From Fistulifera solaris (taxonomy: Eukaryota > Bacillariophyta > Bacillariophyceae > Naviculales > Stauroneidaceae): a stretch of DNA of 64,000 bases. The stretch covers positions 744,001 through 808,000 of the forward strand of contig AP026140.1 of assembly GCA_030295235.1 (NCBI GenBank). The letters run 5' to 3'. The notes under the pieces are model-generated. The model saw only the letters and a program-made list of their open reading frames with translations, was not told the DNA's origin and searched no databases. The translations under genes and the position numbers were made by a program. Positions within the stretch are counted from its first letter, which is position 1. Each line of letters opens with the position of its first letter. Positions 54,886 to 64,000 of the stretch are shown one piece after another.

Positions 54886-56432
54886 TCAGTTAAACCACTC
54901 CAGCAAGATAGCATCACGCAACGCAACATAACCAAGTAATTGAAGAGGTTCCACCCAAGCTCTACCGATTCCCAAGTACAAGGCCCTTTCGAACCACCCG
55001 CGGAACAAGTTTGCATAGCCATCGTTGCTTTCACCAACAATAGTCTGAAAGGTTTTAATCAGGCCTTCGCCGGATCCACCATCAATGCCATTGGTTGGGT
55101 CGTTGTCACTGTCGAGCAATATTCGCGTGCGCGCAACGTCAAACGGCGTCGTCAATATACCACAGATAATGGCCGTACTAACGGCCACCAGCTCGTAATG
55201 ACCCAGATTCAACGTTCCCTGTATAAAAAGCCCGTTCAAAACAATACGAGAAATTAAATACGGAATCTCAGTGACGACAAGTGCCGGTAATCGTTCCATC
55301 GACTCCAAGAACCAATTGCCGACCTTCTCGCGGACTCTTTCTTCTCGTTCTTCCTGCTCTATCCGCTCATCTTCTACGCTCTCCATAATAAAATGATGTT
55401 TTCCTTCTTCTCCCGTCGCGACCTGTAAACGCGCCGACAGTGCATCGACGGGGGACCGAAAGGCAATGGAAACCACCGAGCCCAAAAGGCTGCCGCTACC
55501 GCAACATATAATTCCGGTATCGGCAAGGGAGCAAATGTTCGTTCGGAAATGTCACGAATCCCATAATACAGTCCGGTGGCGGGTGCCGTCACCATCAAGG
55601 TCGGCATTAAGCCGGCGTAAAGATTGCCTTCCTTGAAATGTCGCACTATGTTCGATTCCAGAACCCGAAGTCGTCGTCGGAGGCGCAATCGTTTCTGGAC
55701 TTTTCGTTGCCGTCGGTTAATATCGGTTTGCACCCGCGTCTTGAGCGTCAGCAGTGGATACAACAAAGACGTCCGTGCCATTTCCACCACCGTTCCGGCA
55801 ATCACAGCGGCAATCAGTACTTCCGAGTCTGTGGTATTTTTGATAATCTTCGTCCGTGGCACCCAGCGTTCGGGAATCCATGCCGGTAGTTGGATCACTT
55901 TCTTCTTTTGTAAAGTGATGGGATCGAGACTGATCGAAGAACTTCCTTGATGGATGGCAATATTGATGCGAGATTCTCGAACGACCTGCGTGAAATTCAC
56001 CGGAGCGATTCGTTCTCCCTTGGCGATGGGTGGTGCATCATGATAATAGTGATAAGCTGTAATCCCTGTAACAACACTGGTAGTCACGATAGCGGTAGTA
56101 GCCTTCCACCATTCTCTGCGAGAGAAAAGCGTCGGTGGTGTCGTTTCGCGGGTTGCTATCTGATTGTGGGATGTAATTTGTTTATAATTGTGAATCGACT
56201 CCTCGTCTTCTAACAAAAGTCGTTCGACTGGAATTATTTCATCGTCAACTAGCACTAAATCTGTTACTGCGTCTTGTGTCGATTCCGTCGGTTCCGGATC
56301 AGCTGACAAAGCATCGCCTTCTCCATCCGAAGACTGTGCAGCAATAATCCACTTATTATGGTTTCTTCTCGAAAGAATGACAAAGGCCTCGCTGCTGCGA
56401 ATAATGACGATCAGCAGTACGTGCCATCTCAT
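54886..56432 (-). CDS. Mitochondrial-carrier-family protein with plastid-type leader, one frame break
   Basis: Carrier-family proteins have three repeats of two helices, each with a P-x-(D/E)-x-x-(K/R) signature, and move metabolites across organelle membranes. Three signature-like sites are seen: YPLLTLKTRVQ (near 55745), SPVDALSARLQV (near 55450) and TPFDVARTRILLD (near 55145); only the third is canonical. The ATG at 56432 starts a hydrophobic leader ending SSEAFVIL, which looks more like a diatom plastid or secretory signal than a mitochondrial one. A long acidic N-terminal extension and an extra helix (about 56105-56045) follow. The frame breaks once near 55485 at a T/G run within AAAF-LGSVV. 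About 515 residues, much longer than the usual 300. Substrate unknown. Confidence 0.72.
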
Positions 56433-56513
56433 CTCGCTGTTGCTTGTCACAGCTGCAGCGTTTCGTTTTCCCCTAAATGCACATTCCTCTCATTCGAAAG
56501 TGATCTGCTGGTT

Positions 56514-56549
<36 letters not shown>
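56514..56549. repeat. AAC trinucleotide microsatellite
   Basis: Twelve AAC units, the last one altered to AAT. They lie about 80 bp upstream of the carrier gene's start codon. Confidence 0.9.
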
Positions 56550-56618
56550 AAACCATCTCACTTGCAATGATGCGACGTCGTTTTCCTGTTGTTGCTTTTT
56601 TTTCACTCGAAGGGCCTC

Positions 56619-56626
56619 TGACGTCA
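56619..56626. promoter_or_regulatory. CRE palindrome TGACGTCA upstream of carrier gene
   Basis: A perfect bZIP-type palindrome 187 bp upstream of the carrier start codon. Function inferred only. Confidence 0.3.
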
Positions 56627-56987
56627 CGGTGGGTACCGGTGCGGACTGGTTTGTTTAAACGAGGAACTGCTTTATTCAGTACCAATATCAATTTTGAACG
56701 GTTATCTGGACCACTGTCTGGACATTCCGTGGCTCGCGCGCTCGCGCGTCGACATCGGAATAAGCATTTCAAAACGTGTTTTCGATCTTCGATGACCTTC
56801 TCGTTTCGAAGATTTTCCATGGTGTCAAACTGAAACTATTCTTTCGTATCAATGACACTCCTTTGGCAAAGACTTCGAAAAGAGAACAAGGCAACACGAG
56901 ATAGCAAAGAAACAAATAAGGAATCCCTCTCTCGTAGTCGAACAACTCTTCGCACGGTCGCGAAAACCATTGTTTCTCTCACAACTG

Positions 56988-57356
56988 ATGATGTTGGTGC
57001 TGATTCGCCTTCTCTTCGCATTTGCTCCAGTGAACTCTTTCTTCATTTCGACTCCAAAAGCAACAAAATTAACTCAACATCACGCTTCACACTATGATTT
57101 CAATTATGTATTGGCCAAGGCTCGTGTTTGTGCTTACAACGATCATGCGACCGCCGCCGAAGCCTTCCAATTTCTCCAAGAAATCCTCGCGTTTGAAGAT
57201 GCCTGTCAAAGTGGTTCCTTGAGCGGAGAGCCCCGCTGTGAGGATATAGCGGAAATTGCTGACACCGTGGCTCATCTTCGTGGCATTATTTTGCGCAACG
57301 AAGAGGAAGATCGGTGCGTCATGACGGATATAAAGGAGTTATTCGTTGTGAAGTGA
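56988..57356 (+). CDS. Small unknown protein with plastid-like leader
   Basis: The ATG at 56988 starts a hydrophobic leader (MMLVLIRLLFAFAPVNSFF) with an SFF end resembling the diatom plastid motif. The mature part of about 100 residues is mostly helical: YVLAKARVCAYNDHATAAEAFQF, LQEILAFEDACQSGSLSG, CEDIAEIADTVAHLRGII. Three cysteines are present in the mature part, the last two 14 residues apart. There is no membrane span after the leader. The frame is intact at 122 residues. I do not recognise the family; the paired cysteines and small size recall redox-sensitive plastid linkers such as CP12, but the CP12 motif is absent. Confidence 0.5.
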   Translation: MMLVLIRLLFAFAPVNSFFISTPKATKLTQHHASHYDFNYVLAKARVCAYNDHATAAEAFQFLQEILAFEDACQSGSLSGEPRCEDIAEIADTVAHLRGIILRNEEEDRCVMTDIKELFVVK

Positions 57357-57717
57357 CTTTTGTACTCACATTTGTGTTTCCATGTTCAGAGGTTTTTCCA
57401 TGTTGGACGGCGCTGCACCGTGTTCTCCTCTTCTATAGAAAGAGCCTACACACGATCGTCACCGCTTATGCGTAGAAACGAATGATTTTAGGCTGGGGCA
57501 ACAGAATGCTTCTCAAACATTGCTTAAACATGCGTTGATAATTGTCCTTATCTTGGCTTGTTCAACCAAGGTGTTCATCCCCTCTCCTGTTCTCGATAAC
57601 TCATTATTCTATCATAATCTCCATCGATATCTCTAAAACTACTCTATTATTAATTGTCACTAGTTTTCAGATACTTGCAGTCCTCGTTCGCATATCACAT
57701 AGAACTCAGTCCAACTC
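57357..57717. other. Intergenic, nothing clear
   Basis: A 361-bp gap between two convergent genes; no repeat, RNA gene or frame of interest. Confidence 0.45.
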
Positions 57718-60700
57718 TTAGTCTTCCTCCCAGAAATATTTGGTTTTGGTTGGTCGACGGGTTTCGGGTTCAGCTTGCTGTGCATCCATCATTGGTTGGT
57801 CATACACGCGTTCCCCAAACAAGCGTCGAATATTCATAGCGGTCAACTCATTGAACGAATTCGACGTCGTGTCGGCCGAAAGTAATTCATACCGCGGGTA
57901 GGGACCAATAACGCCCACACTGCGCATTTCCACTTCATGAGCCGCTGCCGACGCATGCGGAGTCGTATCAAACACGACGCAGTGGTCGGGTCGGCGTTCA
58001 TTTCGTAGGGCAGCGCCGAGCATCTGTTGACTTTCACGGCTGTATCCACTGCTCATAGAAACACGCTTGTCGAGCTCGAAAAGATCCGAGAGCCCCGCAT
58101 ACTCTAGCAAAATATCGACCTGATCCTTGTCCAGAAAAGATATCACCGAACATGGCATTTCTACATTGCGAAGGGAACTCACCCAGTTCCTTACACCATC
58201 CATGACTGTGACTGGAGGGAGCTTGTTAGCTTCGCTCGACGATCCAGCAGTATCAATTTCATTAACTGAATGAGCCCACGTTTGACGTCGAGTTGCTAAT
58301 TCATCCTTGTAAATCTTTGTTATTTCGTTGACGACATCAGCTTCTTCGGTCCATTGGAATCCAGTCCTAATGGCGTCTTCTTGGCCAACCGTTAGCGCAA
58401 AGATGACTTGCTCAGGATCTGGTGCTGTGTACCCCATTCGAAATGCTGTTGCGACCCATGCATCATACGCTACTTTATAAATTAGGTCTTGATCAACGCC
58501 GCTTTCCTTCTTTTGAGTCGCCTGTGAAATAGAGCTTTGAGGAGTAGATGAATTATCGCGCTCACTCTCCGACCTCCACGTTTTTCGTTTTTCTAGCTCT
58601 TTTCGATATAGGTCAACAAGCTCTGCTGCCCGTCTGGGGTCTGATGTCCACTGAAATCCTGTAGTTATGGCCTCTTCTGGTCCAACCGTCAGAGCAAACT
58701 GGATTTGTGCAGTATCAGGAACTCCGTGACCGAGATAAAACGACACCGCGGTCCATGCTTCCTTGGAAATTCGAAAAATCTCGTCCTGAGAAGGAAAATT
58801 GTGCATGCTTTCGGATTCATGAGAAGCTTTCATTTTTTCCCCTTCTAAGTCTTTGGAAGGCTGTCCAAGAAGACTTCGTATTGTTTCTTGGAACATATCA
58901 ACTGCTTGGTTTATGACAATTCTGTCCTCAGACCATGCAAAACCGTCTCGAACGGCGATCAATGGGTCGTTGATCACAAAGGCGGCCGCAACTTCATCGG
59001 GAGTAGGCTCATCAAAATCGAAAGCAGCTGCAACTTTTAACCAAGCGTGAAAGTGGATTTCCATTACCTCCGTCTTACTCAAAGGGCGATTATGCTGAGG
59101 TTGTCGCGGTTCCTGTTGAGTGGACTTGCTGGCAGAATTGCCAGACAAAAGAGTCTGAATTTAGATGCAATCGCATCTATCTCTGTTGGATTGCGAGTCC
59201 AGCGGAATACTTCAGCAACGGCTATATCAGGACTAAGAAGAGTAGATCTCAGAACTTCATCGTAAGTTGGTATTTGCTTCCCAAACTCTTGCGCTGTTTT
59301 CTCCCACGCAGTTGTGAAGCGCTGAATTGCCTCTGTTTCCCCACCAGCTAATCGCACTGTCTGTCTTTGTTCTGAACGAGGTTGCTTTTGCACTAATTCC
59401 TCGCCAATAGCAAGACTTCCCTGCGTTCCTTGCGCATCGAACTTTAATTCAGGTAGCGTCACCCCAGATTGCTGAGACCATTCGTTAAACACCTCAGAAA
59501 ATATTTTGTGATGCGCGATGGCTACTCTTGTGCACTGCATAAAATCATCGGTCCAAAACAAGCAGTCCTTCACTGCTATATCTGGGCGAGTCACAGAAGC
59601 CCTTCGAACATCCTCAACGGTAGGAACTCGATAGCCGAAATCGGCGGCGACGCGCGTCCATGATTCAAGGTGCAATCCGGTAAGGTCGACCAAAACGCCC
59701 TCCAAGCGAAAGATAGCACCAAAATCCTTAAATGGTTTATTGACGCGCGGTATGTATTGTGAGAACCCCGTTGAATACGTAGAGTCTCTGTGGTCGATCA
59801 AGGCATTCAGCTGTGCCACATCCAGTTCCGTGTATTCCATCAAATCCGCTTTACGACTAGCAAAGCTAACTGACCCCCAATTATCTTGTCTCCCTCTCTG
59901 ATAATCATTATCGAATTTGTAGTCAGCGTAATCGTCAGTCTCGAGTATGCTCCTTCCGAGAACATCGCTGATGTCGATTCCCATTTGACGCCCCTTGCCA
60001 GCCCGTCGACGTTCATATTCAGCAAGCTGCCTCAGGTTTTTGTCGTAATCTGTGTCGTCAAAAACCTGGTCGATGGTGTTTCCCGGAAAATTCTTCGGCC
60101 TCCCATTGCGTGATCTAGCCTCGTCCTGCTCCCGACGTAACCACTCTGGCATGTCTGGAGGGTAATCAGATTCTAAACTCTGCAAATTGTTACGCAAATC
60201 TTCTTCAATCTCGTCCTCTTCCTCGTCATCGTCGTCATCGTCTTGCTCGAATGCCAATGCCCCTCCCTGATCGCTGAACTGTCCTTCATCAAGGATCCGA
60301 ATGCGTTTTGGCTTCGGCCGTGGACCCAGCGATGCGATTACTTGATTCGCGTACTCTACATCGTCTAAGCTAGTCACATCGAGATCCGGATCAACAGAAT
60401 CATCCGACTGTATTGACTCTCTGATCTCCTTCTCTTTGTTTACAATTTCTTCATAATAAGCTTTTTGTTTTGCGTATTCGTCGGGATCGTCTCTATATCT
60501 TCCTCCTCCAACAGCAGAAACGGAGCGAAACATAGAGTCAATAACTTCCTTTTCATTTATCGAGGATTTCTGATCTTGAGCAACTGTATTGGAGTCAATT
60601 TTATTCTGTGAGTCGGAATCCTTCCTCCTTCTTTCTGGCCTCTTGCCGATTGTAGCGAGAATTTTGTCCGCATCGAAGTCGCCGTCACTTGTCATCACAT

Positions 60701-62682
60701 CCTCCAGCTTGTACTTGATGTTTGCTGTCAACACATCCCCTGATTCTCCACTAAGTCCGGACAAATCACGCTTTTCTTTTCAGTGGCCTTGAAATCTTCC
60801 CACTGTTCTCTGATAAGCCTCCGCTCCTCCGCTGTGCGTGCACCAGCACGACGGAACATTGCTTCGAGTTTCTGATCTTCCATGGAACCCAGTACGCCAG
60901 AAGAAGGCGCATACGATTGTTCACCTTCACCAGCGTCCATAAAAAACGGCGTCGAAGGTGGTCGAACTTTCGGAGTACTTTCTCCCAAGCTTTCCCTGTC
61001 AGCCGCATCCGTAAAGAAGGGCGTAGCAGGAGGCTGTAATTTCCGATTTATCTCCTCCGCCTTTTCGTTGAGAGTTTCGCCTTGATCCGGCTCGGACGTG
61101 AAGAACAATTTTTGGGGAGGCGTTTCAAACGGAATTGTCTCATATAAATTGTCATCATCCTGGGATGAAAAGACATCGCGGAGGTCCACAGGACTCTGGT
61201 CGATAATCGAAGCAGCCAAGGAAGTCTCATCCACGTCAAGATAATCGTTGGACTCTAAAGTGGATTTCAAATAATCGATTTCCGCTTGTAACTTGTCTCG
61301 TCTCTGTGCATCGCTGGTCGTCAGCAAGCTCTCTAACGCTTCAATTGACATTCGATTAATCTCTTTCCGTGTTTTGATTCGCTGTTGTAAATCTTCCGCG
61401 GCCGATAGGTGCTCTTGTCGTGATACACTTTGTGAGAGACTAGACTCCTGCCACTCAAACGGTAATTTCGGACCTCTCGCTAAACCGGACTGCCTCCGAA
61501 AGTCGTCTTCTTTAAGAACGTACTCCTTCCACGACGCCAAGCGTTCATTGATTTGCCCTTCAAACTGTCGTTCCGAATCCAGATAGTCACTCCCACTACT
61601 CGACCCCCCTGTCAATCGCGTAGCAATCGCTCTGTACATTTGCCATTCTTTCAGGGTCTCGGGTCGTATTGACCCTTTGGAGCGCTCTTCCTTTTCTATC
61701 CTCTCGCGCAAGTCTTCAATATTCGCATCGAGAATATCGAGAATAGTTTCCCCTCCTTCTTCGTATTGTTTCCCAGACGCAATAAGTTCCAAGCGACTCA
61801 GGACCCACTGATCTAAATCTTGTCCCTCGGACGGTTTTGCCAAAGGGTCTATATTACTATCTTTGGCCGCTTTCCGAAAAGCATCTTCTTCGTACTGCAA
61901 AACTCCTCTCTTTGACTTTGCAACGCCTCCCGTTGTCGGAACTCTTTCTCACTCTGCTCCATAAGCTGTTGTACTTTTTCACTGGGAGGTTCCATTGCCA
62001 AATCCTTTTCATTCACCATAGCTTTCAATTCGGCTTCCAACTGCATCATATTTTCCACCTGCAAGGTTTCCTTGGTTTGTTGAATTTCTCGTTCCATTTC
62101 CTGATTCATGACCGATCGTATCATGGCTTCGGCATTCTCGGGCACCGAATCCGGATCGTCTCGTCGTTGCTCTTCCAACAAATCCAATGTATCTTGCATC
62201 ATTTCGTTATAACGACCAACAATCTTTTGTCGTTCTTGTTGAAACCAGGTCTCATCGTTTCCTTTGCCTTTTCTTGTTTTCTCTTCTTCTACTTCCTCAC
62301 TCGGCTCCCCTAATATATCCGACAAACTCGGCATACCGGCAAACAAACTTTCGAATTTACTTTTTACGCGTGCCGGTGGTTCCACCGTACTCCCATCGTC
62401 GACATTGATGGATTGTACCATGGGTGATGAATTTGTAGAAGAAATCCATTCGCGCAAACGATCCCTTTTCCGTTTGCGATCTTCGCGACTCGTTCGAAGA
62501 ATATCGAGCAAATTTGGTGGTTCATCATCGCTTTTGCTGGCGTAGTGTCGTGTCGAACGGGGAGAGATGTGAGAGCGCAGTGAAGGGACGCTGAATCCCT
62601 GCGCCGAATAATAATAACACGATAGGAAAGCGAGTAGGTACGCGACGACGACGCGCGGGTTGTTGGCGGGGAAAAAGTACAT
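57718..62682 (-). CDS. Large plastid-type protein with five HAD-cap-like modules and a HAD phosphatase end
   Basis: The ATG at 62682 opens a signal peptide ending YSAQGFSVP, a likely plastid leader. Then come about 900 charged, coiled-coil and acidic residues. From about 59740 five modules of some 60 residues repeat A-W-x-x-(V/T)-A-x-x-(F/Y)-G-x-x-x-P-x-x-x-x-(V/I)-x-x-A...P-x-x-A-(I/V)...W-(T/S): near 59738-59500, 59325-59140, 59073-58890, 58809-58620 and 58497-58305. The first begins RLEGVLVD, a worn HAD motif I. The end (58160-57755) is the second half of a HAD phosphatase: CVVFDTTPHASAAAHEVEM, VGVIGPYPRYEL. This matches plant PyrP2-like phosphatases (riboflavin pathway) with their cap multiplied. 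Three frame breaks (near 61880, 60770, 59145) are bridged by continuous sequence logic. About 1,650 residues. Catalysis is doubtful. Confidence 0.68.
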
Positions 62683-63050
62683 CGTGTTTCAGCCAATTCT
62701 CTGTCTTGACGCGATTCTTGATGTATTTAACTCGAAAGAATTTGTAATTTATTTTCAAATAAAGCATTGAATAGAATAATGTTCTCTTGCGTTTCGATTT
62801 GCTGCTCTTTTTCGCGGCGATGATGACACGCAACGCCGCGTCTTCGCGAAGCGTTCGAAAATTGTCGTATGTAGAAGCAGGTACTTGTGAACAGGAATCA
62901 AATCGAGACCCGAAATGGAAAATCGCTAACCTTAACGAAGCATTAGAATAATACGGAGTAAAATGCGCGACACACAAAAAAAAAAAAACAGAGAAATGAT
63001 ATAGGCACGCCGTAAACCTTATCATAATCAAATAAGATAAACATTACAAA
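62683..63050. other. Intergenic, divergent promoter
   Basis: A 368-bp gap with an A-rich run near 62977-62989. Nothing else seen. Confidence 0.45.
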
Positions 63051-63632
63051 ATGAATTCTATGCCCAGGGTCTACGCCCCCATTTCGTCTCGGAATGATAG
63101 AATCATATCATTACTTTCTGCTGTTTTGATGCGAAAACTGAGCACGACGCGAGACATTTCTTCTTGGGAAATTGGTACTACCACCGTAGCTATTGTTTTA
63201 TTTTCCAGCAGTATCACGTTTCGGCAGTACCTGACTCAATTCACACGCCATACGTGTCTCCATTTGTTTGTGATCGATGTCACAACGACGAAAATGGCAG
63301 TCCGAGAACAACTGGAATCTCTTCAGAAATTGCTCGATCCGAGTATTCCCCTCTTTCTCGTTGCGGACGGTGATGTTCCTGACTCAACAAGTTTCTTGTT
63401 CAATTCGCGTGTTGCGACACATACCATTCACTTGTTCCCGTCTCGAATTCCGGCATCCGCAGAATCTCAATTGGTTTTGTTGACGGACGAGCATCACATC
63501 CAAGCCTTGTTTCCCGAGACAATTTTTGCGGTTGTTCCCGCCGAAGCCAAGACGAATGATGTGTGGAAGTGTCGCTTGATATTGAAATATATTCAGGCTA
63601 TTTTGCATGTGCAGCAGCGCTCTCGACTGTGA
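63051..63632 (+). CDS. Unknown protein, 193 residues
   Basis: The ATG at 63051 opens an intact frame. A weakly hydrophobic stretch (TTTVAIVLFSSSITF, residues about 43-58) could be a membrane segment or a buried strand. Later segments alternate strands and helices: HLFVIDVTT, REQLESLQKLL, IPLFLVADGDVPDS, THTIHLFPSR, SQLVLLTDEHHIQALFPETIFAVVP. The pattern resembles an alpha/beta nucleotide-binding or HAD-like fold, but no signature motif is present. Not recognised. It is divergent from the HAD-repeat gene, with 368 bp between the starts. Confidence 0.5.
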   Translation: MNSMPRVYAPISSRNDRIISLLSAVLMRKLSTTRDISSWEIGTTTVAIVLFSSSITFRQYLTQFTRHTCLHLFVIDVTTTKMAVREQLESLQKLLDPSIPLFLVADGDVPDSTSFLFNSRVATHTIHLFPSRIPASAESQLVLLTDEHHIQALFPETIFAVVPAEAKTNDVWKCRLILKYIQAILHVQQRSRL

Positions 63633-64000
63633 TGTAAGTGATTGTAATTCGTCTTTACAGATAATATAACGACCTCAACACCACTACTTGATCCAAATAG
63701 AATTATTCATCCCCCTGTATCGCAAACATTACAGGTTCAAAACGCCAATTATTAACGATTCCTCGACAGTCGAAAGTGAATGCTTTTCGAAGACGACTTA
63801 GAAAGTTCAGGCTGACCGGTTCGACATAGCTTCGAAGCGATGACCTTCAATTTTCAACCCTATAAGCTGCTTATTCTTATCCTGCGATAGAACCTGAACC
63901 CTATAATATAACAACCAATTTGTCGATCTCCTTTTTCAAATGGACGCAAGAACATGACCAGGTATAATAAAAGCTGCACCGCATGCGCTTTTCCTTTCTT
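63633..64000. other. Right-edge flank, nothing clear
   Basis: The last 368 bp show no reading frame, RNA gene or repeat that I can support. Confidence 0.45.

Larger units (their letters stand above)
56433..56987. other. Intergenic with microsatellite and CRE site
   Basis: A 555-bp gap between divergent genes. It holds the AAC microsatellite at 56514-56549 and TGACGTCA at 56619-56626. Frames present here are low-complexity or lack domain character. Confidence 0.45.

Noticed and set aside
1-64000. CRISPR arrays, rRNA genes, bacterial operons
   Set aside because: No regularly spaced repeats with unique spacers and no rRNA-like sequence noticed; introns and targeting signals mark nuclear eukaryotic DNA.

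Overview
This window is nuclear DNA of a diatom, most likely a pennate one. A light-harvesting fucoxanthin-chlorophyll protein gene and a nuclear psbM gene carry signal peptides ending in the diatom plastid-import motif (ASAFAP type), and several other genes have looser versions of it. Introns are mostly short (57-80 bp) with GT-AG ends, genes are tightly packed on both strands, and two Ty1/copia-type LTR retroelements of the kind common in diatoms are present. The species cannot be named from the sequence.

Layout. 1-14.8 kb: ordinary metabolic and housekeeping genes: an FHA protein cut by the window edge, a HAD phosphatase, arogenate dehydrogenase, RNA polymerase I subunit RPA43, a PAO-like Rieske oxygenase, a PAP2 lipid phosphatase, a PD-(D/E)XK nuclease, ribulose-phosphate epimerase, an LCLAT/AGPAT-like acyltransferase and a plastid-type TIM-barrel protein. 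14.8-32.3 kb: a paralog-rich stretch with three bestrophin channel genes (one decayed), a copia element with very short terminal repeats, a cap-methyltransferase gene and two members of a large uncharacterised LRR-like family. 32.7-37.8 kb: a light-harvesting protein, PsbM, a sugar transporter and a UBE2K-type E2 enzyme. 37.9-45.2 kb: a young copia element with identical LTRs. 45.4-64 kb: a bubblegum-type acyl-CoA synthetase, a third LRR-like family member, a Cys-rich secreted protein, a PDZ protein, an intradiol-dioxygenase-like protein, QCR9, a carrier-family protein with a signal-like leader, a small plastid-type protein and a ~1,650-residue protein with five tandem HAD-cap-like modules.

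Functional threads. Many products look plastid-bound (arogenate dehydrogenase, PAO-like oxygenase, TIM-barrel protein, FCP, PsbM, PDZ protein, HAD-repeat protein). Bestrophins in algae are linked to bicarbonate or anion flux across thylakoids, and CRE-like TGACGT motifs lie upstream of all three copies here.

Caveat. About twenty host genes, including essential ones, are interrupted by one-base length differences, many of them in homopolymer runs. Consensus errors of a long-read assembly explain this better than mass pseudogenisation. Where domain continuity across such a break is clear, one gene is annotated and the break is stated. No tRNA, rRNA or CRISPR was found.
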